Shown here piece after piece: positions 11,130-22,829 of a stretch of DNA of 64,000 bases. Position numbers and translations under genes: made by a program. A model generated the notes under the pieces. The model saw only the letters and a program-made list of their open reading frames with translations, was not told the origin of the DNA and ran no database searches. The stretch spans positions 25,795,804 through 25,859,803 of the forward strand of contig JAAONU010000004.1 in the NCBI GenBank assembly GCA_012932295.1, written 5' to 3'. The DNA is from Cyclina sinensis (taxonomy: Eukaryota > Mollusca > Bivalvia > Venerida > Veneridae). How positions within the stretch are numbered: position 1 is the first letter of the stretch; each line of letters opens with the position of its first letter.

Positions 11130-12998
11130 TTATTTTATGGACATACGGTCGGATGTGTCTTTAAAATGCAATATCAATCAAGAAAATTACCTGTCTATTA
11201 TGCTTGTCAGTGAGGTTCATTCAAGTTGTTAACTTAAAAGCAAAACGCTCACCGCAATGAGACACTTATCAATGACGTAATATTGCCACTTGCATTCAAA
11301 AACAGGATCAACATACTATCCCCTTACTCCACACAAAAACAAAGTGAAGAGTCATAGTTTTCACGAGACTTTAACGAGTGCGCATGCCCTCTGGAGAGCA
11401 TCATGCCACGAAAAAACAGTTTAATTTTAGCCGCAATATTTATGAAAAGGAAACATGTTTTAGCTGCCTCAGCTGGGAAAAGAAAACATTCACATTTTCA
11501 ATTGGAAAGTAGCTGATAATCGTTTTCTATTATAGAAGGATGTCAAGCTGTAAGACAAAATTATCTAGTGATGAACGCTTATAATAACACAAAAAATAAA
11601 TAAAAAAATAAAAATGAGGAAAAGAAAAAAAAACATGAAAAAATGTTTTGAAAACCTAAGACTGTTCTGTTCTTAAATCAAATAAAAAACCACCACAGCA
11701 TATCCTGCTTGATAGGAGCTTCTTGCTAGACAAGATGAAGTTTGCTTCATAGCACTGATTGTATCCCATCACAGTGACACTTAAAATAGAGTGGGGTGAT
11801 TAGATCACTAATGGATTTCTAATGAGTTATATCATTTCGCCTCGGAAGTAATTGCAACCATCTTCAGCATTGTAAGGTAATTACAGTTTACGCTTAATTC
11901 AAACAGAAGTCATCATGTCCATAAAATTGTGTTCAAGAGGAATAAACGTTTTTCTTCCATTTTGATTTGAAATTAAGAGCTGTTTAAAGGGCTTCCTATA
12001 AACTGGAACTCTTGCTTAAACATCCTAAAGCTGTGTTTATACTTATTCTTATCACAAAAGCGGCTACCTGTGATGCTTAAAATGAGAGAAAGGTGGGATG
12101 CGGTTAATGTAGAAGGTTACACATTACATCTCTTTCTGTTTAGTTTTCTATTTGTTACATGCATGGTCTGAAACCACCCAGTTTCTTTGTCTGTGCCTTA
12201 TGTTTGTTTGGTTGTTGTGTTTTGTTTGTTTGTTTTGTATTTTTTGTTAGTTAGTTTTTGTATGTTTGTTTCTTTTTTCGCTGTTTGCAAAAATGACTAG
12301 ACTTTGCAGTCCTGTGAATATTGTTATGAATATATCTGGTGTTTGATAAAAAACGAAAACTCTTTGCTGTTTTCATAAATCGAAAAAGCAGTGATAATGT
12401 GCATAAGAAACTTAAAAAAAACGTTCATTTGACTGACAAAAGATAAAACGTTAGAATGATTTGAAAGACAAAATTACGAATTTTCAGATTTCAGAAGTCA
12501 GTAGCGAGATCAATGTCGTAAAATTTTAAGGTAATAACGACGCTTGAAATTCAAGTTTATTCTTTGTTTCTTTGATTTTAATTAATAAGGTTACAACCTC
12601 AGGCCTGCTCAAATAAGACACGTGACATTTTCATAACATTTTTTCTTTTTTTTATAAATAAACACTGCTCTATAAAATTATATTGTAAGATTGAATCTTT
12701 CGCAAAAATCTACATAAGCCACAATGACACTTTGAATCATGTTGCTTTACATGGAGCAGTACGACGTTTACGCATAGGAAGGTGAAATTTCTTCACCATT
12801 TTGTAATATAATTTTGTGCTGTAATTTCAAAATAAAAATACCACAGCTAAAAACCATTTGAGAGAATAATTAAATAAGCTAGAAAACAAATGAATTATCC
12901 ATTAACTAATTCATAACTACTAAAATTATGCTCATTGTATTCATAACACAAAACCGTTATCAATCTTCCTCACATGTTGATATTAAAGAAAGGTTTAC
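11130..12998. other. Shared non-coding block (pseudogene intron) with a hidden deletion junction
   Basis: 11.13-12.1 kb matches 48.43-49.4 kb closely and 12.44-12.52 kb matches 49.74-49.83 kb. From about 12.54 kb the match jumps to 52.52 kb, so the TM2-TM4 segment of copy B (49.83-52.5 kb) is missing here. Poly-A and poly-T rich; no exon seen. Confidence 0.6.
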
Positions 12999-13095
12999 CT
13001 GAACCGGAAGAAAATATCAGAGAAATAATGAGCATGACCAGTGATAGGAAAAATCCGCCAATAAATATGTAAATATAGTTGCTGTCGTTCTCTAT
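12999..13095 (-). pseudogene. Pseudo-exon: TM1 with 1-nt deletion
   Basis: 97 nt against 98 in the intact copy. The helix reads YIFIGGFFLSLVMLIISL, then one base is missing, so the FFRFR intracellular end is out of frame (FSSGS). Donor and acceptor are unchanged. The next exon (TM2) is absent downstream. Confidence 0.9.
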
Positions 13096-13419
13096 CTGGA
13101 AGAAAAATGCCTTTATAAAAAATGATGCTGAAACGACAGGACAAGCTGTAAGGTACATACCACTTTTTCTTACTCGAAAAGAAAAACTCGAAGGAGATAT
13201 ATAATAGATAGCATAGCTTATTGAATTAATTAGAAGCAAAATGTATATGATAAATAAGATATGACTATATGAGCCGAGTTTCAGCAGAGATAGAATCCTT
13301 TTACGGAGAACTAATATATTGTACAAACTGGATGTGACAACCAGACATTGAAGATAAAGTTGAATGTCCATGGAAGTCAAAAAAGCGCATAATTTATATA
13401 ATTGGTGAACTCACTATAC

Positions 13420-13520
13420 TTCAACAGTTTGTCTGCATGCACTGTAGTGTGCCCATCGTTTTCCGCTTGTAGCATTCATAAACCACTTTCCATTCGAGGT
13501 GCACTCTCTGTAGGCATATC
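13420..13520 (-). pseudogene. Pseudo-exon: C-terminal half of hormone receptor domain
   Basis: 101 nt, open throughout, 3 substitutions against 53272-53372. Two of the three sequons are lost (NGT to NGK, NYS to HYS); NAT is kept. Both cysteines and both splice sites are preserved. Confidence 0.9.
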
Positions 13521-14302
13521 CTACAATGTAATGAAAATGTGACAGGTAACAGAATGTGTTTTTTTTTAAGCCTGTGGTAATTAGGGCATAAATATAAAAT
13601 CATTTCCATTGATTGATATTAATAAATCTCGTATGCCCTACCTAAATTACAGCCGTTATTTGCAGATATTATATTCAATCTTTTTTTTTTCATTATTTTT
13701 ATTTTAGTCTCTAAGGTTGACTGAAACTAATTGCATTTCAAAACTGATCTTAACAACAAGATGATTTCAAACTGGTTAATCAGTGTCAGAAAACAAATTA
13801 TAAAAAAAAAACAATTCTTAACACAACACAACTTCATTTACAAAAAGAAGATACAGGGTCAGTAGACAATGCTCCATGCAACTGCTCCTGTTATTCTATA
13901 AACATGCAAGATGAAATAATCTGTGGGCGGGGGAGCCAACACAATGCCAACATTATGAAACGAGTGTAAAGAAGGTAGAACTATGATACGACTGAAGTTG
14001 TTCTTACCACATGATAAAAAATGGTGGTCGAGAATAAATGTATTTTGGATGATTTTTCTCTAATCTCGTCATTATCAGTAATCTCAGTATTCTTTGAGAT
14101 AACATGTTAACAACATCTGTATAAGTTCACTAAGTAAATGGCGTTTCAGCAATATGCATTTCGGTTAATTATGATGCTTTAAAACATTTAATTTATAGAA
14201 AATGAAATTCCTTTTGTGTTTGAAGTTCGTTCATAATTTTGCAGTACCAGCCTGTGCTGACTTAAAGGTCTTACACACGGCTGTTTACAAGGTATTACGT
14301 AC

Positions 14303-14469
14303 CTTTATGGTTAAACAATTAAGGGATATCCAGGCAATTTATTTCTGAGTATTTTCCAGGGAAAGTGTCTGGCCAACAGCCTCCATATCCGTCAAACATC
14401 CTTCGACAGTAGGGGCCATCAGAAATAGTCATTTTATCATAAAATTTTGTATAAACACATTTGGAGAAA
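14303..14469 (-). pseudogene. Pseudo-exon: N-terminal half of hormone receptor domain with premature stop
   Basis: 167 nt, the same length as 54056-54222. It keeps cysteines 1-4 (SKCVY, GPYCRR, GGCWPDT, INCLD) and reads FDG where the intact copy has VDR, nearer the family's usual WDG. Codons CCG CTG of the intact copy are CCT TAA here, putting a stop at 14319-14321 before cysteines 5 and 6. The donor is gtacgt. Confidence 0.9.
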
Positions 14470-17400
14470 CTTGCAATATGTACATTTACAATAAGTTTCA
14501 ACGACTAATCGAGTTCTCGTAATCCATACAACGTCAAGCATGGTTTGACTTTAATAATCATCATAATTATCTTACGAAACTCTTATTTTGTTGTGTAAAT
14601 ATTATCATGCGGTGTATTTTACAGATTGGCTATCTGATTAAAATCAAATTTTCAAAACCGCTAGGCTTGAAGGCTCTGTTGACGACCTATATAAAATAAT
14701 GTTTTTAATAACTTTTCATCGAGCAATCAGGAGCAGCGCTTTCTTCATTCTGAAACGAAACGAAACTACCAGTATATAAGTCAGAATCAGATCACGCGAC
14801 CTCTGAATAAGATGTCGGGTTCGAAGTTTGCAAAATATTGCTATCAGCAGTTAAATATTATATAAAGCAATCACTTAAAAGAACTAAACTGTAGTTCCGC
14901 TAAATTAGACCCTTATTTCCAAAGCGCACTTTTTGTCTGCCGATTATAGGAAAAGTATTCCCTATACTCGATAAACCACTTAGGTGGATATTAATTTCTC
15001 ATTCTGCGAGAAATGAAAGGCGAAAGATGTGCAGCGTCTTGAATGACAGTTCTAATGGAGTTAATATATAGTCTATAAAATTGAGATACAGCGCTTATTT
15101 CGTATGCTAAAAGCAGAAATAAACTGTTTGGGAATATGATATTCGGCTTGCGTCTCATTATGCCAAACGGAACACGAGGCCTGGGAAAATGCGTGTTTTT
15201 TAAGTTCAACTTGTTTGTTTTTTTTTTCCTTTCTAAATGATAAAAGGTCATAGACACCCAGCAATCTTAAATCTACGCCTGATGTAATGAAAGGACAGGG
15301 CTATGTGCGTTTATTTCTGTGTATCATTTGTAGTCTAAGATTCGAAAGAGTCACACAGTCTGCCGGGTATTAATTGATGTATCGTTTCGTCTGTGATATC
15401 CTGAACAATCTTTACCATGTTTCTGAACATCACAAATATTGTTGACATGGTGATAAAGGTTAAGTTTATTAACGAAAACATATTATGATCCAGTATAAAT
15501 AAAACACAAACGTACAATATAAAAGAAGGTCAGTGCGTGTTGGCGTCCAAGTTCATCAGGGGATAAATCTCACCTTTAAGATTCCTTATTAAGCGGGAAA
15601 TGTAATTAGATAACCTACACACAGTAAGTTAACTTGACCTGCGACATTAACCTAACACAATGTTGGTTTACAAAATGCCACTTAACAACGAGAAATGAAA
15701 CACGATCATGCAAAGACAAACTCAGTGTGTAAATTCAGAGTAAATATATGGTTAATTTGTTTTATTACTTTAATCTTAAATTAAGGGTATCATTATAAAA
15801 CTCTGAATTATCGCGTTCCTGTAGCTTGTTATATCCAGTGGTTGCAATGTATTTGCGAACTGCCATATAATGACAGTAATTAAGGCTACATCGATCAAAA
15901 ATATTAGCAATGGAATTTCATTTTCGGAAACTGCAAATAATGCTACAAATGACTATTATGAAGTTAGAAAATAAAATATTTCTCACATTAGGTGAATAAC
16001 GCAAGCAGATGATGAAGACTAAAATTACCGGTACATTTTGTAAGCGTGTTTCCAATGTTTTTGCAAAAAGCGTTAAAATGTTAGAATCTAAATATGGCTT
16101 TGAGCTGATGGGAAAGTAGGCAATACTAACACCTTTAACGAGCAGACTTGATTTATATACTAATTTCATAATTATGTTTTTAATAATCTGTATTATATAA
16201 GTGTAGCTTTTTTAGACGAGAAAAGGTCATTGCACACTGAATAATGTATTTACAGGGATGTCTGGCTTAAAACTGCTTATCACGTTTGATTGTAACACTG
16301 TATATATTTCAAACCATTTACACGGTTCACAAGCTTTTACACAGTCTCCTGGACACATGATGATATTTCGTTTGCTGGTGATGCATTTCATCTACCGCTT
16401 TCGTGCCAGGTTCTTGAAGGTTAAAACTATTGAGCTAATCAATATAGATTGAAATATGTAAGGTTAGTTCAGATTGATAAAACAACTTAAAGCCTGAGTA
16501 CTTAATTCTAGGAATAGTCCACAATACACATCTGATAGTTTTTACTGCCACTTGCAAGAGATCTGTTGACTTACTGACTCCTATTGTTTGCACATGCGCG
16601 TTTAGTCGAATTCTTAGCCATTATACAATTATTTTCAACAACCATATAGTATTGGTTTTTAAATTAGTGTTAATTTTAAAAGTAAAAAGTACAATAGATT
16701 TCCATGAGAAATACAAGACAACCAAAAATGGACATGTAATCGTGTTACAGAAAAAAAACTGTACTGCTATTTCAATGTCTATAACTCTATATCTTCCATG
16801 TATATTCTAAAAGCTTAAATAAAATTCTTATGTATCTATAGGAGTAAAAATAGGCTGAGTTTGTGAATATAAGGAATGGCGTTTTTTTTCTTATGTATGT
16901 TAAACACTACAAGCCAGACTTTCCGACCGTAGTAAAATAATAAAAACAAATGTCTTGAGATAGTCCATGACATGTTATTGATAGTTACCAGTTTTGAGAA
17001 TATTAAAACCTCAATGCCAAACAGTGAAACAAAGCTAACAAAGTAACATCTTCAAAACAATGACACTTCCAATAGAATTACTCGCCCTTAAATCAAGACA
17101 AATTGCATGCAAACAAGATTGCTATAGAGGGAAAATGTAATGTAACTAGATTCGCTAAAGACGGTTTGTTTGAAAATATGATTATCTGTTAGCCTTCTAA
17201 ACTGCCCAATGACAATTTAACATAGGATGAAATTATGCTGTGTAAATATTTTTTAACCCAATTTTTTATGGTGGTGAAACGTACAGGGAGGAAATTATCG
17301 AGCCCTACAATCTGTTATATAGAGGTTGCAAATTAAAATACAAATCTACTTGTCATGCTTTAATACCTTATCATTTTTAGTTATGAAAAAGACCATTTAA

Positions 17401-18590
17401 TTAACGAGAAGCATTTTATCGCCGATAAGGTAACCTGTATAATGCTGTCAGTAGAAAAACACATGCCTGACTAAAAAAAATAGTTTAAAAATGGGTAAAG
17501 TCAACACCAGTGGAGCGAGTTAATCAAATAAGTAACCTTGCTTCAGCTACACTATTCATGGCTTTTGGCACGTGGAGGATTACTGATGTTATACGAATAC
17601 TCTGCTCGAATGTGGACATATGCGGGTTGTTTACTTTGATATGAATTTGTGATAAATGAGGCACATGTTACACATATCATGAGGTATATAGATTCCTAAG
17701 TACAATTGTTAAAAAATATTTAAAAAGACCCAAATCTCTTTATCAAATTTGTCGATAATTGCCGCGGAAGCTCACAACTGTTTGAAGGCAATAGATGCAT
17801 CGTTTTTTTGTGTATTTCCTGCTGCAGAACTTTTCGGTTTTTATATGACATGCAATTCTTTAAAATGTTGACTGTTTCGAAATTACTTGTTGATATAAAG
17901 TTTGATTTTATTACTAAAATATAATACGTTTATAATATCTAAATCTAATTATTTTGGATAATTTCAAAACATCGTAAGTCTAAAAGAATGTAATAACAGC
18001 ATTGAAGATATTCCCTCACGAAGATAATGACTGAACTAAATGCGATTTGTGTATGAGTTAGACCATTATATGACATGACCTTTATATATATATATAACAG
18101 TCGTCATCTTTTAAACGTGAATAGTTTCGATATCGTAGCATACTAACTAGAAAAAGTAAGCAAAAAGCATTGTTCTTACGGGTGACAATGTAATTGTATT
18201 GTTGTTCACCTTGTTTGAATAAGGTAAACGATGTATGTCAAATCTAACGATCATATTTTCAACGATTCTGTTTCCATCATTTGTCGTGAGGCGGTTTCAG
18301 CATTATCACTTTTTTGACAATTGTTTTCGAACACCTAGTAAATGTATCGATTGTTAGATAGAGCTATCACTTGTGGATATTAATATTCCCACAATTCCGC
18401 CTTATCAGATGCATAAAAGGAAAAATATCAAATAAGTACTAAATGACCAGGGTAGAGTTTGTCTGGTATACCACACTTCCTCACAAACTGTTCTATTTTT
18501 TCTCTTAAAATACTTAAATACACAACAACAAATTTCACTTAATGGCGTGAAAACTATCTCAGTATATATATAGTACTGACATTGATAGTT
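14470..18590. other. Copy A upstream of the pseudogene; no exon recognised
   Basis: Matches 54.3 kb and then 55.89-62.55 kb in pieces. The missing signal-peptide exon of both receptors could lie here, but no candidate combined ATG, hydrophobic stretch and correct phase. Short minus-strand frames at 14991-15257 and 15335-15517 are not preserved in copy B. Confidence 0.5.
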
Positions 18591-18594
18591 GAGA

Positions 18595-19385
18595 CAAGGG
18601 TTTTATACACGACACATATCTGTGCCAACGTACTTCAAAATACCATCATACACGAAAGTTACAAAGCGAACATAACCATGACTGAATAATATACACAGAT
18701 ATAAAATGTTGCTCTTTTTGACTGCAAAGCTTGGTTTCGATCTAGGAGTGTTTGCGTAACAATTCGTAATCATACAAACAAAAGTATCAAATTCTTTTAA
18801 AATCCCATGATGCATGATACAGATACAGAGCAAACACGAAATTTATGTATCTTGACCTATGAGGCAGGCATCTGAAGTTAAATGAGATACACCAGTACAA
18901 TGTAGGAAACATTTGTGCTAACTTATTTCACCTCTGATGTATGATAAAGTTTAAGTTTGACACATAATATGGACGACCTCTAAGAGTAGCCTTTGAAGTA
19001 AGCACTTGAGATTGCCTCAGTGTAATAAATATTTGTGCCGAATTGTCTTGAAATCTCTTCATGAACGTCAGAGATATAGCCCTAACACGACCATGACTCA
19101 TAATATCAACATATAATTAGTGATACATTTTTTCTTCAAAATATGACCTTGACTCTTAAGTCAGGGACTTGAAATTTAAACGCGACATACCGTTATGCAG
19201 GCAACAGTTGGCCTAAGTTATTTCAAAATCTCTTGATGCATGATAAATTTACAGACACCAAATATAGGATACCTCTAAGTATGACATTGACCTTTGAGGT
19301 AGGCAGCTTGAAAAATATGCGTCACATGTTCTCAAAATATTTACAACTTGCCCAAAATTATTTCGAAATCTGACATGGCGATTAT
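18595..19385. repeat. Tandem array, copy A member of a duplicated pair
   Basis: Degenerate units of roughly 140-180 bp with phrases such as 'atttcaaaatctcttgatgcatgat' in part, 'atgaccttgac' and 'gaggtaggca'. The same array is at 62560-63350 in copy B with matching unit order, so it was present before the large duplication. Confidence 0.7.
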
Positions 19386-19414
19386 AGTGACAACCCCCTA
19401 CTCTTATAAAAAAA

Positions 19415-20260
19415 ACTTCGTTCGTTTGCGTTCCACTTTGAAACTATACCTAATATATAGGTTTTCTTATACTTGCCGTTAAATTATTAACTATGAAAAA
19501 TTACCGACTGTCTTGAAAACCTCGCTCCTTTATGAATGGAGTTCGTTATATACATCAGTATTGACAGGGAAAGTGGCTTTACATACAATACTTTTTGTCC
19601 CTAGGTATCATATTACTCGTAAACTGCAAACTTCTAGTCACTTGCAACTTCAGAAATGTCAATTATTTGCAGTTTTGTCAGCTCGAGAGTACAAAATGTA
19701 ACTTTCCATATATCTACGGAATACCGTTAGGGCCATCGTGGTTAGACGTTATAATCCAGAAGGCGACAATGCGATAGTGCGATAATGCGATGGCGACAGT
19801 ACGATAATGCGATGACGACAATGCGGTAATGCGATGGCGACAATGCGATAATGCGATGGCGACAATGTGATAACGCGCTAGTGGGATGGCGATAGTCGAT
19901 ATCATACTGCGATAGTCATATCGTACTGTCGCCATCGCATCATCGCATTGTCGCCATCGCACTATCGCATTGTCGCCATCGCAAACCTTGTAAAAAAAGG
20001 GTGTTTAACAATCCAACACACTCGAATGTATAGAACATGTAAACTACAAAAAATATCGTTTCAGTTTGAAAATTGATACTAAATAACAAACGTGTCTTAC
20101 GTGACTAGAAGTAAAGGAGAGACGCAAACAAGAGAAAAGAAAGTTTGGCCAAACCTTTACCCTCTCTCCTTGCATAACGACATTTTTGAACCTCTTTTCA
20201 AAAAGAAAACCTTTTAGCATCGGATCAGATTCCCCATACCCATATACTGGCATACAAGTC
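19415..20260 (+). repeat. Left arm of a long inverted repeat
   Basis: Reverse complement is recognisable at 28690-29450: 19430 pairs with about 29440, 19700 with 29220, and 20044 with 28929. The arms are interrupted here by the minisatellite at 19762-19983. The first 280 bases also occur directly at 63405-63670 in copy B. Confidence 0.8.
19762..19983. repeat. Minisatellite arranged as a palindrome
   Basis: The left part repeats ggcgacaatgcgata-type units on the plus strand; from 19928 the same motif runs in the opposite orientation (gtcgccatcgcattatcgc-like), so the array can fold back on itself around 19870-19927. GC content is far above the surroundings. It is missing from the other inverted-repeat arm and from copy B. 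Confidence 0.85.
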
Positions 20261-21690
20261 TATAAATAGATTTGGTAAAATGCATCAGTTTCTATAACTT
20301 AATCATTTACAAGAAATACATGATTTGTGACTTAGAAAATTAAAAAACTAATTTGGCATGGTGTACTTAAAGTTACATTTCATGGGCGTGATTGCAATTT
20401 ATCGACTCTTTTTAGGAAATAATTTTTCACCATGCATAATGAGAATTTCGTGGGTATTTTATTATTTCTTCAAGTCTCGTCAATCCTTTACGTTAATAAT
20501 TTCCTTTCAATTTAAGTACTTATAAACGTATATTCTGTATTGTTTTCAATAATGATGACAAGTTGCAAGAAGACGGGCAGCAACAGTAATATGTACATTT
20601 AAATACAAAACATACGTGAAAAACATGTTGCTCCTTTTACATAAGAGAGTATTTCTACAATTTACATGTGAAAAAGATTGTCTGAAAGAAGCTGAAGTAT
20701 TTTAAGGTGGACGCTTAAAGTAGAAACAATTTGTTTGATTAAATTTTAAAAGAAAGAGGAAACTATTCTCGGATACACATTGTCGTAGGAAAGTAATAAT
20801 GTGACTAATCCTGTCGTTTATGTGTATTTTCAGCCAAACATGTACAAACTTTTAAAAACGGTTTCGTGTGGTGGAAAAAAATAACTGCACAGAAGTCAAG
20901 AGGGATTTTTAAGTTTTTGTCTTGTTCTAAACCCATGATCTAACCTTAGTTTAAAAATCTATCAGCGGGTGATATATTTTAACTGGTCCTAATATGTTTT
21001 GACAATACAATGCAGTGGCGACAAAATAGAGGGAAAACGTCGTGATTTAACAAATCGAAGCATACAATATGTTACATATAACATTATGTTGCATATCAAA
21101 CAATTTCAAGTTAACATTTAACCTTTCCTTTGTCTGGCACATGCTTTTGAAATAAATGTTCGTGTATCTGTAAGGACATGTGTACATATTTCATCTCTCA
21201 ATACTTAACTCTCGGAATTCGAGACAATTATTTGTTGAAACATGTCTGTTTGTTTCATTGACAAGTCTAAATGTTTTATCAATTAGTCATTATCTATCAT
21301 TTAAATGGTTTCACAAGAGCCATGCATTACACGTTGTCAGGAACAGACTTATTTGTACTTCGGAACAAGTTAATTCCTAAATCAATGTCAGCCGTATGCA
21401 GCGTTTCACCTGATCATGGGATATTACTCCCTTATCAAATTAACCGCCAAACTCTATGATAAATATTGACGATATTCGGTTGTATATGGTACAATTATAA
21501 GTCTGTCAAACTAATTTAAAGTGACTGACTCACAGATGGACGGACGATGCATAAAAAGAGAATATTTATATGCAAAAATTCTGGTTGTAGTTCTTAAGAA
21601 CCTATCTAAACTAAGTTACTGTCTCAGCTTTTGTTAAGAAACACATCGGAATATAGAGCTTTTCATACTTTTATCTGTGAAAAATTCACC
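20261..21690. other. A-specific non-coding segment
   Basis: Part of the 3.2 kb (19.69-22.94 kb) that copy B lacks. No gene, RNA gene or known element recognised. A small ACCCCGT/ACGGGGT hairpin lies at its right end (about 21690-21708). Confidence 0.5.
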
Positions 21691-21754
21691 CCGTTAATCA
21701 CGGGGTAGGTACCTTGTTTATATTATTAATTTTGACATTTGAACACAACATTCC

Positions 21755-21840
21755 ACAGTGGCTCAGTGGTCTAGGACAATGTTCTATATTTCACTGACCT
21801 GAATGGCATGTGTTCGAATCCTGTTAAAATCAAATTCTGT
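21755..21840 (+). mobile_element. tRNA-derived SINE head
   Basis: RNA polymerase III box A (TGGCTCAGTGG, 21759-21769) and box B (GTTCGAATCC, 21812-21821) are about 43 bases apart. The flanks do not fold into an acceptor stem, so this is not a working tRNA gene. The 3' extent is unclear. Confidence 0.6.
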
Positions 21841-22517
21841 TTTCTTGAGTTTTCATAAAGTATAGATGCATAAAAATATGTTATTGTAATAATGTATAAA
21901 CTTCTTTTTAATTTTAAAGAAAAACATTCAAGCTTAATTCTGTGAGTCAGTCGCCATAATTTTTTTTCATCAAAATGAAATCAGTATTATTATAAACTTT
22001 TCCCGAATTTGTTTTTTAAGTTTTACGCAAAACGTTATGACAAGAAAATATAAAGACTTAAGACGACATGGAACTGGGTGTTGTGTTCTTAGAATTTTTA
22101 AATCATAATAACTTAAAACGTTTTTTTTTCAAATAATTTCAAGCAAAGAGAAAATTAGTAGTTTAATATTTGATTGCTTAAACTAATAATAGTAAAACTA
22201 TAATAATTAAACAGATGAATAGCAATGAATTATGTTCTCACAAGAAATATTTCTTGTACAATTCTATGCTCATTTGCTTATAAACACATTGCATTGGGAG
22301 ATTTCTTCTAATGACTGTGTAATACGGGCAGCTATATCAACATGATTTTAATGGATCTTATTACTTCAACCTTTTTAAGTTAGTCTTAATACGTATACGA
22401 TTTTTCAATTCTTACCTTTTCGACAAAGTATTGAATATTCCTGGAAACGTATAAATTAAATTGAAACAGACCATAACAAATATCTCTATCAAATCAGAAC
22501 AAAATGAGCAGGAAACA

Positions 22518-22829
22518 ATGTATACACAAAAGCATTTAATAGGGGAAATCCAGCGCAAAGACTGGCCAGTCTGCTGTCCAGAAAAGTCAGCACTTGAACC
22601 CGATCGAACATATTTCGAATTACCTACAGCTAGCAATTTTGTCTGCTCGACAAGTCAAGCTATGCGCCCAACAGTAATTCAAAGAACCCAAATAGACCTG
22701 ACTGCCAGCATGAGGAGGCGATGCGTAGCTGTAATTGATAGCTTGGGGTCACCCAACGAGATACTGAATAGTGTTTTGATAAGTAAACATTTAGAATTGA
22801 CTCCCGGAGAAATACCTGGTTTTCATTAA
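22518..22829 (+). CDS. Uncharacterised open reading frame, 103 codons
   Basis: Opens at ATG (22518) and ends in TAA; the frame is also open upstream of the ATG to about 22461. Composition is mixed and protein-like, not the low-complexity product typical of AT-rich junk (e.g. KDWPVCCPEKSALEP, SLGSPNEILNSVL). I recognise no domain. It lies in the segment missing from copy B, so it may be a fragment of an inserted element or an exon. Weak support. Confidence 0.2.
   Translation: MYTQKHLIGEIQRKDWPVCCPEKSALEPDRTYFELPTASNFVCSTSQAMRPTVIQRTQIDLTASMRRRCVAVIDSLGSPNEILNSVLISKHLELTPGEIPGFH

Larger units (their letters stand above)
6871..14469 (-). pseudogene. Decayed tandem duplicate of the class B GPCR gene
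   Basis: Sister of the gene at 41.7-54.2 kb, same strand and order, with introns retained, so it arose by DNA duplication and not retrotransposition. Remaining exons: ectodomain 14303-14469 and 13420-13520, TM1 12999-13095, ECL2/TM5 9327-9390, TM5/ICL3 6871-6943. Lesions: an in-frame TAA in the first exon, a 1-nt deletion in TM1, and three deletions totalling 7 nt in TM5/ICL3. The segments holding TM2-TM4 (49.83-52.5 kb in copy B) and TM6 to the tail (40.16-46.11 kb in copy B) have no counterpart. Splice sites around the surviving exons are mostly intact, so spliced non-coding transcripts remain possible. Confidence 0.9.

Noticed and set aside
19714..19962. 82-codon minus-strand frame
   Set aside because: It is a direct translation of the palindromic minisatellite.
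22412..22440. Minus-strand micro-exon of 25 nt with good acceptor and donor-like ends
   Set aside because: It lies in a segment missing from copy B and cannot belong to the duplicated receptor; no neighbouring exon was found to join it.
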